From Leucobacter sp. G161 (lineage in GTDB: Bacteria; Actinomycetota; Actinomycetes; Actinomycetales; Microbacteriaceae): DNA of 64,000 nt. The stretch covers positions 1 through 64,000 of the forward strand of contig NZ_LOHP01000067.1 in NCBI RefSeq assembly GCF_001482305.1, written 5' to 3'. Both the position numbers and the translations under genes were made by a program. This document shows, one piece after another, positions 16,567 through 25,133 of the stretch. Positions within the stretch are counted from its first letter, which is position 1, and every line of letters starts with the position of its first letter. The notes under the pieces were generated by a model. It did not search any database. It was not told where the DNA came from and saw only the letters and a program-made list of their open reading frames with translations.

Positions 16567-19359
16567 GTGGGACAAAGCTGGCAGATATTTAAACGGGATG
16601 TGAACCGGCTAGTCCGCGTGCGCAAAAGCTGGGTCATCGTCATTGGCATCCTCATCACGCCGGCGCTGTATGCCTGGTTCAACATCAACGCGTTTTGGGA
16701 TCCGTACTCGAACACCGAGAACATCAAGATCGCAGTCGCAAACCTCGACTCTGGGGCGGACTCGGAGCTCACTGGCGAGGTGAACATTGGCGATTCAGTC
16801 GTCGACCAACTCAAAGGCAACGACCAGCTCGGATGGCAGTTCATGGGGGAGGCCGAGGCTCACTCGGCCGTGAAACGGGGCGACGTCTACGCCGCGATCG
16901 TGATCCCAGAAGACTTCAGCAGCGACCTGCTGAGCATGACAACGGGCACGTTCACGCAGCCAGCGCTGCAGTACTACGTCAACGAAAAGGCAAGCGCGAT
17001 CGCGCCGAAGATCACCGACGTCGGGGCTTCGACGCTCGACAAGCAGATCACGAGCGCCTTCAAAGAACAGGTCGCGAGTGCCGCGACCGAAGCCGTCAAA
17101 GACGCGGGTGACTCGGTCGAACTCAGACTGTTGAACGCCCGCGGCGACACGCTCAACGCCTTCGACGAAACCGCCAAGAAGCTCGACGGCGCAGGCAAGA
17201 GCATCGACAAACTCAAGGACGGCCTCGACTCGTCACGGGAGTCGCTCGCCGGCGCGCGCGGCACACTCGCCGACGTCGACGCGGCGCTCGGCGATGTGCA
17301 GGGAGCCGTGGGCCAGGCGCAATCGATCGTGCTCGAGACGCAGCGCCAGGTCGTTGCCTTCAGCGACGCCGCCACTGCTGCGTATCTCAAGGGCACATCG
17401 GTGCTCGCCGACGCGGCAGCCTCGGCGAACGTCTCAGTCGCCGAACTCACCCAGCAGCTCAAGCAGGCGAGCGGCCGGATCGACGCATCGATCACCGAGA
17501 TCACAGCCGTCGTCGCGTCAAACGAGCAGGCGATCGCCCAGCTCCAAGAACTCATCGCCCAGGCCGAGCCAAATGCGCCCGGGCTCGAACGGCTCGAAGC
17601 CACCCTCACACAGCTCCAAGAGCAGAACACAGCGAACCAGAAGCTGCTCGCCTCGCTCAAGCAAACTAACTCGGAGGCGGCGGCGGCCGTCCAATCCGTC
17701 GCCGACGCGACTGCGGCGCTCGACCAGGCGATGCAGGAGACCCGTGGCGCCGCGGCCGATATGCGTCGCGTTATCGGCGAGACGGTACCTGCGGTCAACG
17801 CCGCAATGTCGCAGCTCTCGGCCAGCGCGGGAGCGTTCTCTGCGGCGCTCAGTTCGCAGCAGGCAGTCCTCGCCCAGACCGATTCGTTGCTCGGTGGCAT
17901 TGACGCGCAGCTTGTCGCGACGGGGAGCGCGCTTGACAGCTTCGCAGCAGACATCGCTGGTATCCGCGACGGTGTGAACACTGCGCGGGCCGACGTGCTC
18001 GCGCTCGGCGCCGCCTCGGAATGGGGCACACTCTCGACGCTGACAGGGCTCGACCCGTCGCAGATCTCCGAATTCGTCGCCTCGCCAGTCGTCGTCGACG
18101 AGCAGGTCGTGTTCCCGATCAACGCCTACGGCTCGGCCATGGCCGCGCTGTTCACAAACCTGTCACTGTGGATCGGCGCCTTCGTGCTCATGGTCATCTT
18201 CAAGGTCGAGGTCGACACTGAGGGCCTGCGCGATGTGACCGTGCGCCAGGCGTATTTCGGCCGCTTTTTGCTGCTCGGAACACTCGCGGCGCTGCAGGCG
18301 GTGATCGTCTGCGTCGGCAACCTCATCATCGGAGTGCAGACCGCGAGCGCCGTGGCCTTTGTTGCGACGGGCGTGTTTACCGCGCTCGTCTACGTGAGCA
18401 TCATCTATGCGCTCTCTGTCGCCTTCGGGCACGTCGGGCGGGGGCTCTGTGTGCTGCTCGTCATCATGCAGATCCCTGGCGCCTCTGGCCTGTACCCGAT
18501 CGAGCTCATGCCAGGCTTCTTCCGCGCGATCTACCCGCTGCTGCCGTTCTCATACGGTATCGACGCGATGCGCGAGACGATTGCGGGCTTCTACGGAGCG
18601 CACTACTGGGGCTTCGTCGGGGTACTCGCCCTCATGATGGTGCTCGCCCTCGTGCTCGGTCTCGTGCTGCGGCGCAGGCTCGCGAACTTCAACCTCTTGT
18701 TCAACAGGGAAATCGCATCGACAGACCTGCTCATCGGCGAAAAGGTGCAGGTCGTCGGCTCGGGGTACCGGCTGAGCGACGTGATCCACGCGCTGCAGAA
18801 CAGGGGAGAATACCGCGAAGACCTCGAACGCCGCGCGCGACCGTTCACCGAGCACTATCCCCTGATGCTGCGCGGAACCCTGCTCGTCGGGGTCGCGGGC
18901 CTCGCGGTGATCGGGGTGATCGCGTGGCTGCTGCCAGGCGGCAAGGCCCCACTGCTCGGAGTATGGGTGCTCTGGTGCCTGCTCATCATGGGATTCCTCG
19001 TGGTGATTGAGTACGTAAAGAAGAGCTTTGGTCACGCCCGCGAGATTGCGAGCCTCGACGACGGAGAGCTACGGGACGCGATGCTCACCGAGCGTTCGAG
19101 CCTGCACTCCTGGCCTGATTCAGAGCCCGCTCTCGCTGCGGCTACGGCCGGTTCGGCTTCGGCCGGACCAGAGCAGAACGTGACGGCTTCAGGGGAATCC
19201 GAGCGAAGCGCTGCGGCCGATCGAGGCGACGACAACCTTGACGAGCTCATGGCCGACTGGTTTGGGGATCCGCCCTCGGCCGGCGAAGCAGACGAGCACA
19301 GCCCGGACGACACCACCACCGACGACACCGAAGCACACGAGGGAGGACCGCGCGCATGA
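16567..19359 (+). CDS. YhgE/Pip-family membrane protein 1
   Basis: 930 residues. An N-terminal TM helix (ITPALYAWFNINAFWDPY) is followed by the Pip N-terminal region, a long extracytoplasmic Ala/Gln/Asp-rich coiled-coil stretch (about 170-500), and a C-terminal block of about six TM helices related to ABC-2 permeases (about 520-720, plus two more TM near 775-820). An acidic, disordered cytosolic tail of about 100 residues ends the protein. The family includes the phage infection protein Pip of lactococci and is linked in other bacteria to export or envelope functions; no transported substrate is known from sequence. GTG start without SD, behind the 22-bp operator. It overlaps the second paralogue by 4 nt. 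Confidence 0.85.
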   Translation: MGQSWQIFKRDVNRLVRVRKSWVIVIGILITPALYAWFNINAFWDPYSNTENIKIAVANLDSGADSELTGEVNIGDSVVDQLKGNDQLGWQFMGEAEAHSAVKRGDVYAAIVIPEDFSSDLLSMTTGTFTQPALQYYVNEKASAIAPKITDVGASTLDKQITSAFKEQVASAATEAVKDAGDSVELRLLNARGDTLNAFDETAKKLDGAGKSIDKLKDGLDSSRESLAGARGTLADVDAALGDVQGAVGQAQSIVLETQRQVVAFSDAATAAYLKGTSVLADAAASANVSVAELTQQLKQASGRIDASITEITAVVASNEQAIAQLQELIAQAEPNAPGLERLEATLTQLQEQNTANQKLLASLKQTNSEAAAAVQSVADATAALDQAMQETRGAAADMRRVIGETVPAVNAAMSQLSASAGAFSAALSSQQAVLAQTDSLLGGIDAQLVATGSALDSFAADIAGIRDGVNTARADVLALGAASEWGTLSTLTGLDPSQISEFVASPVVVDEQVVFPINAYGSAMAALFTNLSLWIGAFVLMVIFKVEVDTEGLRDVTVRQAYFGRFLLLGTLAALQAVIVCVGNLIIGVQTASAVAFVATGVFTALVYVSIIYALSVAFGHVGRGLCVLLVIMQIPGASGLYPIELMPGFFRAIYPLLPFSYGIDAMRETIAGFYGAHYWGFVGVLALMMVLALVLGLVLRRRLANFNLLFNREIASTDLLIGEKVQVVGSGYRLSDVIHALQNRGEYREDLERRARPFTEHYPLMLRGTLLVGVAGLAVIGVIAWLLPGGKAPLLGVWVLWCLLIMGFLVVIEYVKKSFGHAREIASLDDGELRDAMLTERSSLHSWPDSEPALAAATAGSASAGPEQNVTASGESERSAAADRGDDNLDELMADWFGDPPSAGEADEHSPDDTTTDDTEAHEGGPRA

Positions 19360-21542
19360 ACACCATTCTGAGTATTGTGCGCCGCGACGTGCGCCACGCA
19401 ACCCGAAACGTGATGGCCTCGATCGTGCTGTTCGGCCTCGTCATCATTCCCTCGCTGTTCACCTGGTTCAACGTCATCGCGAGCTGGGACCCCTTTGCGA
19501 ACACGAGCAACCTCAAGGTCGCCGTCGCGAGCTCGGACGAGGGGTTCCAAAGCGACCTCATGCCGATCCGCATCAACGTCGGCGAGCAGGTGCTCTCCGA
19601 ACTGCGCGCAAACGACGGCCTCGACTGGGTCATCACCTCGAAAGACGACGCGATCGACGGCACCCGCTCCGGCGCCTACTACGCCGCGATCGTGTTACCC
19701 CCATCGTTCAGCAGCGACATGATGACGTTCTACGCCGACGGCGCAGATCGCACCGACATCGACTTCTACACGAACGAGAAGAAGAACGCGCTCGCCCCAA
19801 AGATCACTGAGCAGGGCGCCGAGGGCGTCTCCTCCCAGATCAGTGAGGCGTTCACGGTGACCCTCAGCGAGGTCGCGCTCAGCCTCGTCTCCTCTGTCTC
19901 TGACTACCTCTCGGACGACGACACCCAGGCAGCGCTGACGCGCGTTGAGGCGCGCGTCGCGGGCATTGAGACGCAGCTCAGAGCGAGCGCGCGCACCGCC
20001 GACACGCTCTCCGCGCTCGTGAACACGAGCATCCCGCTCGTCGACAGCGCCGAATCGCTCGTCTCCGCCGCGGGCGACGCGTTCGATGACACGTCGAACG
20101 CCGTGGGTGGCGGGGTCGCCGCCGTCGGCGACCTCAAATCGGCACTCCAAGGGGCGACGCAGTCACTCGTCGACGCACTTGGCTCGGCGGCGGGGAGCTA
20201 CGACGCTGTCGGGGCTCGCATCGACGAACTGTTCGCGCAGGCAGGTTCCACGAGCGCGAGCCAGGCGGCGTCGCTGGGTGCGCTCGCCGACTCCGTGCAG
20301 GTGCAGATCGACCAGCTCACGGCTCTGAAGCACACGCTCGAAGCCGAGGTCGGGCCGAGCCTCCCCGAATCTGCCCAAGCGGGCTTCTCCCGGGTGCTCG
20401 CTAGCCTCGATAACTCAATCGCGCGGCAGGAGGGCGTGCGTGACCGTATGCGGCAGGCGGCAACCGATATCGCCGCGGGTAACGAGAGCGCGCAGCAGTC
20501 ACACGCTGGTATCAGCGATGCTGTCGCCGAGGCGAAGGCCGCACTTACCGACGCGCAAGCCGCATACCGCGATGGCTTGAAACCGCAGCTCGACCAGCTC
20601 GCAGCGACGCTTGACACGATCAGCGCCGATGTCGCTGGGATTAAGGGTGACCTCGCCGGCTCGTCATCGACGCTCTCAGGTGCCGCGGGCTCCGTCCGCT
20701 CGGTGCTCACGGGCTCGGGGGAGGCGACACAGCAGATCGCGAGATCCCTGAACGAGACGGCCGATACGTTCGGTGAGCTTCAGCGCGCACTCGCGACGGC
20801 CGCCGACACCGGCGACCTCAGCGCGCTCTCCGAGGTCATCGGAGCTGGCCCCAGCGTGCTCGCGACCTCGCTCGCCGAGCCCGTGAGAGTCGAACGCACA
20901 GCCGTCTTCCCCGTTGTCGGCTTCGGAGCAGGCATGGCCCCGCTCTACAGCGTGCTCGCGCTGTGGGTGGGCGCGCTCCTCATGACCGTCACGATCCGTG
21001 TCGACGTCAGCGATGAGGTGCTCCCCGAGAGGCCCAAACCGACACTCACGCAGAAATACCTCGGCCGCTACGGGGTGTTCGCGCTCGTCGGGCTCGCGCA
21101 GAGTACGCTGCTCACTGTCGGCCTTGTGGTGTTCGTGCAGATCGAGCCAGCGCATCCGCTGCTGCTGATTCTCGCCGGCTGGGTGATCTCGATGGTGTTC
21201 ACCCTCATCATCTACACCCTCGTTGTCGCGTTCGGCAACGCAGGCAAGGCCCTCGCTGTGCTGCTGCTCGTGATCCAGATTTCGGGGTCGGGTGGGGCGT
21301 ACCCGCTCGAGCTCCTCCCGGTCTGGTTCCAGAACATCAGCCCGTTCCTGCCAGCGACCTACGCGATTGAAGCGTTGCGCGCTGCGGTGGCGGGGATCTA
21401 CGGCGGCGACTTCTGGATCGCGCTTGGCACGCTGGCGCTGTTCGTGCTCCCCGCGCTGCTGCTCGGCCTCGTGCTGCGTCGCCCAATGATTCCGTTCAAC
21501 CGTGGCCTCATGGAGGCCCTCGAGTCGACCAAGCTGATGTGA
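19356..21542 (+). CDS. YhgE/Pip-family membrane protein 2
   Basis: 728 residues, same architecture as its neighbour: N-terminal TM with LFTWFNVIASWDPF, central coiled-coil ectodomain (about 170-500) and a C-terminal ABC-2-like membrane block (about 525-720). It lacks the long acidic tail and the extra C-terminal TM pair. The two probably form a hetero-oligomer, as judged from tandem order and coupling (ATGA overlap). The YNGE/WF-type segment WFNxxAxWDP is shared by both and marks the family N-terminus. Confidence 0.85.
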   Translation: MNTILSIVRRDVRHATRNVMASIVLFGLVIIPSLFTWFNVIASWDPFANTSNLKVAVASSDEGFQSDLMPIRINVGEQVLSELRANDGLDWVITSKDDAIDGTRSGAYYAAIVLPPSFSSDMMTFYADGADRTDIDFYTNEKKNALAPKITEQGAEGVSSQISEAFTVTLSEVALSLVSSVSDYLSDDDTQAALTRVEARVAGIETQLRASARTADTLSALVNTSIPLVDSAESLVSAAGDAFDDTSNAVGGGVAAVGDLKSALQGATQSLVDALGSAAGSYDAVGARIDELFAQAGSTSASQAASLGALADSVQVQIDQLTALKHTLEAEVGPSLPESAQAGFSRVLASLDNSIARQEGVRDRMRQAATDIAAGNESAQQSHAGISDAVAEAKAALTDAQAAYRDGLKPQLDQLAATLDTISADVAGIKGDLAGSSSTLSGAAGSVRSVLTGSGEATQQIARSLNETADTFGELQRALATAADTGDLSALSEVIGAGPSVLATSLAEPVRVERTAVFPVVGFGAGMAPLYSVLALWVGALLMTVTIRVDVSDEVLPERPKPTLTQKYLGRYGVFALVGLAQSTLLTVGLVVFVQIEPAHPLLLILAGWVISMVFTLIIYTLVVAFGNAGKALAVLLLVIQISGSGGAYPLELLPVWFQNISPFLPATYAIEALRAAVAGIYGGDFWIALGTLALFVLPALLLGLVLRRPMIPFNRGLMEALESTKLM

Positions 21543-21555
21543 GGACCGAACAGAC

Positions 21556-22218
21556 ATGACCGCCCAACCGGTGAATGAGCCGAGCGTGCTGAAGCTCGTG
21601 CCCGATGTTCGTCGGCGCGACGCGGCAAAGAATCGCGAAACGCTGTTGCGGGCCGCTCAAGAAGCGCTTGCAGAACACCCGAACGCGTCGCTCGACAGTA
21701 TCGCGCAAGCTGCCGGTCTCTCTCGACGGGCCCTCTACGGGCACTTCCCTGACCGCGATAGTTTGCTTCGAGAGATCGTCGAGGTGAGCGCCAAACGATA
21801 TCGAGAAATCGCCGACGGCGCCGTGCACGACGACCCTCGCATCGCGCTTGTGTACCTTGCAGAGGGGCTCTGGCACGCTGCCTCGACGGTGCGGGCATCG
21901 GTGAATATCTCAATGAACGAGCTCTACCGCGAAGACGCAGCGCATGCGCTCGAGCCGCTGAGACAACGCCTCAGTTCGCTCACGAGGGCGGGCATTACCG
22001 CCGGCGTATTCCGCGCCGATATGAGCCCGAATGTACTCGCACTGCTGATCGAGGAGGCAGCGAAAGCCACACTTCGCGATAGGCGTATCACCTCAGTAGA
22101 CACTGCTGACACCGCGGTGAAGGTTGTTCTGAGCATTGCCGGGCTGTCGTGGGGAGAACAGGCGAAGCTCTTGGCGACCGAAGCTGAGGCTGTCGGTTCT
22201 GTGCCGCCACCGCGGTGA
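21556..22218 (+). CDS. TetR-family regulator of the YhgE/Pip operon
   Basis: 220 residues. HTH at about 42-73 (ASLDSIAQAAGLSRRALYGHF), a typical TetR recognition region, and an all-helical C-terminal ligand domain. It is the third gene of the operon, 13 nt after the second YhgE/Pip gene, so it is expected to repress its own operon through the 22-bp palindrome at 16527-16548. The inducing ligand is unknown. Confidence 0.85.
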   Translation: MTAQPVNEPSVLKLVPDVRRRDAAKNRETLLRAAQEALAEHPNASLDSIAQAAGLSRRALYGHFPDRDSLLREIVEVSAKRYREIADGAVHDDPRIALVYLAEGLWHAASTVRASVNISMNELYREDAAHALEPLRQRLSSLTRAGITAGVFRADMSPNVLALLIEEAAKATLRDRRITSVDTADTAVKVVLSIAGLSWGEQAKLLATEAEAVGSVPPPR

Positions 22219-22269
22219 GCACGGGGAGCGACCCCCGCTCGCCAGGCATTCCCGTGGACGGGGACGACT

Positions 22270-23115
22270 CTAGGGGATCAGGCGTTGGGCGCGCGCCGCG
22301 ATGACAGCCTGGTAGCGGCCCTTGACGCCGAGCTTGCGCATCGCTGAGCCGAGGTACGCCTTCACTGTCGATTGCTTCAGGAAGAGCGTCTCGGCGATGT
22401 CCGCGTTGCGGTGCCCCAGCGCAACCTGCGCCACGACTTCCAATTCCCGCGCCGACAGGGTGTCGCTGCGCAGTTGCCCCCTGGCCTCTGTGCCAAACAC
22501 TGCTTCCCCGAGCGCTTCGAGTCGCTCGCGTGTCTCCTCGTCAGGCATCAGCCTCACCAGGTCTCGCAGTTCAGCGAACTGTTCGGTGAGCTCCTGCGTG
22601 CGCGCGGGACTGCTACCGCGTTCGAGCACGACGCGATCCGCCTCGGCGCTTCGAAGCCTGCGTTGGACCTCCTCTTCGACTGAAATCTCCCACGCAACTG
22701 ACTTGGCCGCGGAAAACGCGAATCTGAGGAGATCGTCGCCGATGCCGGACCGTGTCCGCAATCCGCCGTAGAGGAGCGCACGTACATTTCGGCCAACGAC
22801 TACGGGGACCGCGACGAGCGTCTTGATTTGCTCAGCGCGCACCTCACGGTCGTAGCGATGTGTGATCTCTCTGGAGCTGTGGTAGTTCGCAGCTGCCACG
22901 GGTTTTTGCAGCGCGAGGGCCTTCCCGCCGAGCCCCTCGTTCGTCTCGATGACGAGGCCGTGTATGCTCTGCCCGACCGTGCCAGAGAATGCGGAGAGTG
23001 GGGCGACTGCGTCAGCAGCCCACCCGCTGAACGATACGGCGAAGCGTTCCTTGGCAGTGAGGGCGGAAAGCGCGCGGTCCACTGCCGATTGCGGGCGCGG
23101 GGTTATTCCAGACAC
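22270..23115 (-). CDS. GAF-LuxR type transcriptional regulator
   Basis: 281 residues. An N-terminal GAF-like domain (about 15-150, with LGGKALALQKPVAAANY and LVAVPVVVGRNVRALLYGG) precedes a linker helix and a C-terminal LuxR-type HTH (about 215-275, with SARELEVVAQVALGHRNADI and STVKAYLGSAMRKLGV). No receiver domain is seen, so it senses a small molecule rather than phosphorylation. I chose GTG 23115 because AGGAG (23122-23126) is 6 nt upstream; a TTG at 23148 would add 11 residues without an RBS. It diverges from the acyl-CoA ligase, a probable target. Confidence 0.8.
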   Translation of the reverse strand: MSGITPRPQSAVDRALSALTAKERFAVSFSGWAADAVAPLSAFSGTVGQSIHGLVIETNEGLGGKALALQKPVAAANYHSSREITHRYDREVRAEQIKTLVAVPVVVGRNVRALLYGGLRTRSGIGDDLLRFAFSAAKSVAWEISVEEEVQRRLRSAEADRVVLERGSSPARTQELTEQFAELRDLVRLMPDEETRERLEALGEAVFGTEARGQLRSDTLSARELEVVAQVALGHRNADIAETLFLKQSTVKAYLGSAMRKLGVKGRYQAVIAARAQRLIP

Positions 23116-23356
23116 GCTCTGCTCCTGTGTAGCGCAGTGCACGTCCAATGCGATTGAAGCTTCATGACGACTCTGTCCTCCCGGTGCCTTCGCCGTAGCC
23201 GGCGGTGCATCCCCAAGGTACCTTCGAAAGCCGAGGGGCGCACGTTGAACGTTGGCACGGCGGCTCCACTACCGACCTTTGGCCGTAGCCCGGGTCGACG
23301 GGACCGCCGTACAGTCCATAGTTCAGCTATCAATTGCAGAGTCGCAAGGAATGGTC

Positions 23357-24991
23357 ATGCAGAACGTTCAACACAGTTCAGTCAACCTGTCGCCCGTGAG
23401 CCCGCTCGATTTTCTGGCGCGAGCGGGTGAAGTGTATCCCGACAAGACCGCGATCATCTATGGGAAGCGGTCGCACAGTTACGCCGAGTTCGTCGCCCAC
23501 GCCGAAGCGCTCGCGCGGGCGATCCGGGCAGAGATCCAGCCCGGCGATCGCGTTGCGTTTCTCGCACCGAATATCCCCGAGCTGCTCGTCGCGCACTTTG
23601 CCGTGCCGCTCGCCGGCGGCGTCCTCGTCGCCATCAACACCCGTCTCGGGACGGGTGAGGTGACGGAGATCCTCCGACACTCTGGCGCCACCTTGCTCTT
23701 TATTGATGCGGAGCTCGCGCGCCAGCACGGCTCCGACTGGAAGGGCGGCACAGCTGTGGCAACCACCATCGAGATCGCCGACCCTGAGTTTGGCCTCGAA
23801 CGTTCCGGCCTCGGCCTCGGGGAGCTCGCCTTCGACGCATTCGTTGCTCAGCACGCGGGTGACACCAAAGACCTCGAGTGGGGCGTCGCCGATGAGCTCG
23901 GGCTCATTTCGCTCAACTACACGTCGGGAACCACAGGGGCACCCAAGGGCGTGATGTATACCCACCGCGGGGCCTATCTCAACGCGGTCGGGGAGATGCA
24001 CCACAACGCGTTCGACGCTGACACCGTGTACCTCTGGACACTCCCGCTCTTTCACTGCAACGGCTGGTGCGGTCCGTGGGCCGTGACCGCCGCGGGAGGC
24101 ACGCACGTGTGTCTCCGCGAGGTACGTGCTGACCGGATCTGGGAGGCGATCGATACCCTGGGCATTTCTCATCTCTCGGGAGCCCCCACCGTGTGCAGCA
24201 CCATCGTGAACGCCGAGATGGCGCACGCGGTCCAGACACCGTTGCGCATCACGACGGCGGGAGCCCCACCCACACCTGCCGTGCTGGCGCAGCTCGAATC
24301 GCTCGACATTGAGGTCGTGCACGCCTACGGGCTCACCGAAACGTATGGCCCCATCACCGTGTGCGAGCACCAGCCTGGTTGGGCACAGCTCTCGACAGCG
24401 GAACGCGCCAGGATGGTGAGTAGGCAGGGCGTAGCGATGGTGCAGGCAAACCGAGCACGCGTGGTCACCGAGGACATGGCTGACGTACCTGCCGACGGAG
24501 AAACCCTCGGTGAGATCGTGTTCCGGGGGAATACGGTGATGCTCGGCTACTTCAACGACCCTGAGGCGACGGCGGCAGCGTTCGCCGGCGGCTGGTTCCA
24601 CACCGGAGACCTCGGAGTGATGCATCCCGACGGCTACATCGAGATCAAGGACCGCGCGAAGGACATCATTATTTCCGGCGGCGAGAACATTTCGAGCGTC
24701 GAAGTGGAGAGCGCCATGAGCGGGCACCCATCGGTGCAAGACATCGCTGTGGTCGGGTATCCGCACGAGCACTGGGGCGAACGCCCCAAGGCGTACGTGC
24801 TGCTCCGGCCCGGGGCCCAGGCGTCCGAAACGGAGCTGCTCGAATTCGCCCGCGGCTCGCTCGCCCGCTACAAGGTACCCGACTACGTTGTCTTCGTGGA
24901 GCAACTCCCGCGCACGGCAACCGGGAAGGTCACCAAGGGGGCGCTTCGCGCGCTCACGGACCGCCCGAATCCGGTCTCGAACCCTCGATGA
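23357..24991 (+). CDS. Fatty-acid/carboxylate acyl-CoA ligase (AMP-binding)
   Basis: 544 residues of the ANL adenylate-forming superfamily. The P-loop is YTSGTTGAPKG, the A5 motif YGLTETYGP, the A7 motif HTGDLGVMHPDGYIEIKDRAKD, and the catalytic lysine is in PRTATGKVTKGALR. It activates a carboxylate with ATP and transfers it to CoA. The sequence resembles medium-chain/AlkK- or DmdB-like ligases rather than acetyl-CoA synthetase; the substrate is open. ATG 23357 has AAGGA (23346-23350) 6 nt upstream; ATG 23351 is too close to it. No other beta-oxidation gene is adjacent. Divergent from the GAF-LuxR gene. Confidence 0.85.
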   Translation: MQNVQHSSVNLSPVSPLDFLARAGEVYPDKTAIIYGKRSHSYAEFVAHAEALARAIRAEIQPGDRVAFLAPNIPELLVAHFAVPLAGGVLVAINTRLGTGEVTEILRHSGATLLFIDAELARQHGSDWKGGTAVATTIEIADPEFGLERSGLGLGELAFDAFVAQHAGDTKDLEWGVADELGLISLNYTSGTTGAPKGVMYTHRGAYLNAVGEMHHNAFDADTVYLWTLPLFHCNGWCGPWAVTAAGGTHVCLREVRADRIWEAIDTLGISHLSGAPTVCSTIVNAEMAHAVQTPLRITTAGAPPTPAVLAQLESLDIEVVHAYGLTETYGPITVCEHQPGWAQLSTAERARMVSRQGVAMVQANRARVVTEDMADVPADGETLGEIVFRGNTVMLGYFNDPEATAAAFAGGWFHTGDLGVMHPDGYIEIKDRAKDIIISGGENISSVEVESAMSGHPSVQDIAVVGYPHEHWGERPKAYVLLRPGAQASETELLEFARGSLARYKVPDYVVFVEQLPRTATGKVTKGALRALTDRPNPVSNPR

Positions 24992-24998
24992 TGGGTGG

Positions 24999-25030
24999 CT
25001 GGCGGGCTCCGCACGTCCGAGGCCCGCCAG
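24999..25030 (+). terminator. Terminator-like hairpin after the acyl-CoA ligase
   Basis: A perfect 9-bp stem CTGGCGGGC/GCCCGCCAG (24999-25007 with 25022-25030), 14-nt loop, 7 nt after the stop. It is followed by ACCTTCAC, so it lacks a real T-run. Confidence 0.5.
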
Positions 25031-25104
25031 ACCTTCACATCGTCGTTGTCGGTGGTTCACCGATGCATCAATCTCCCGTAATGCGGGCTCTTTAGATTGA
25101 GGGA

Positions 25105-25116
25105 GCACAGCTGTGC
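25105..25116. promoter_or_regulatory. 12-bp palindrome upstream of the surface protein gene
   Basis: GCACAGCTGTGC is a perfect palindrome 17 nt before the ATG at 25134, just after a possible -10 TAGATT (25093-25098). A regulator-binding site or 5'-UTR hairpin is possible. Confidence 0.4.
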
Positions 25117-25133
25117 ACTCACAAGGAGAATTG

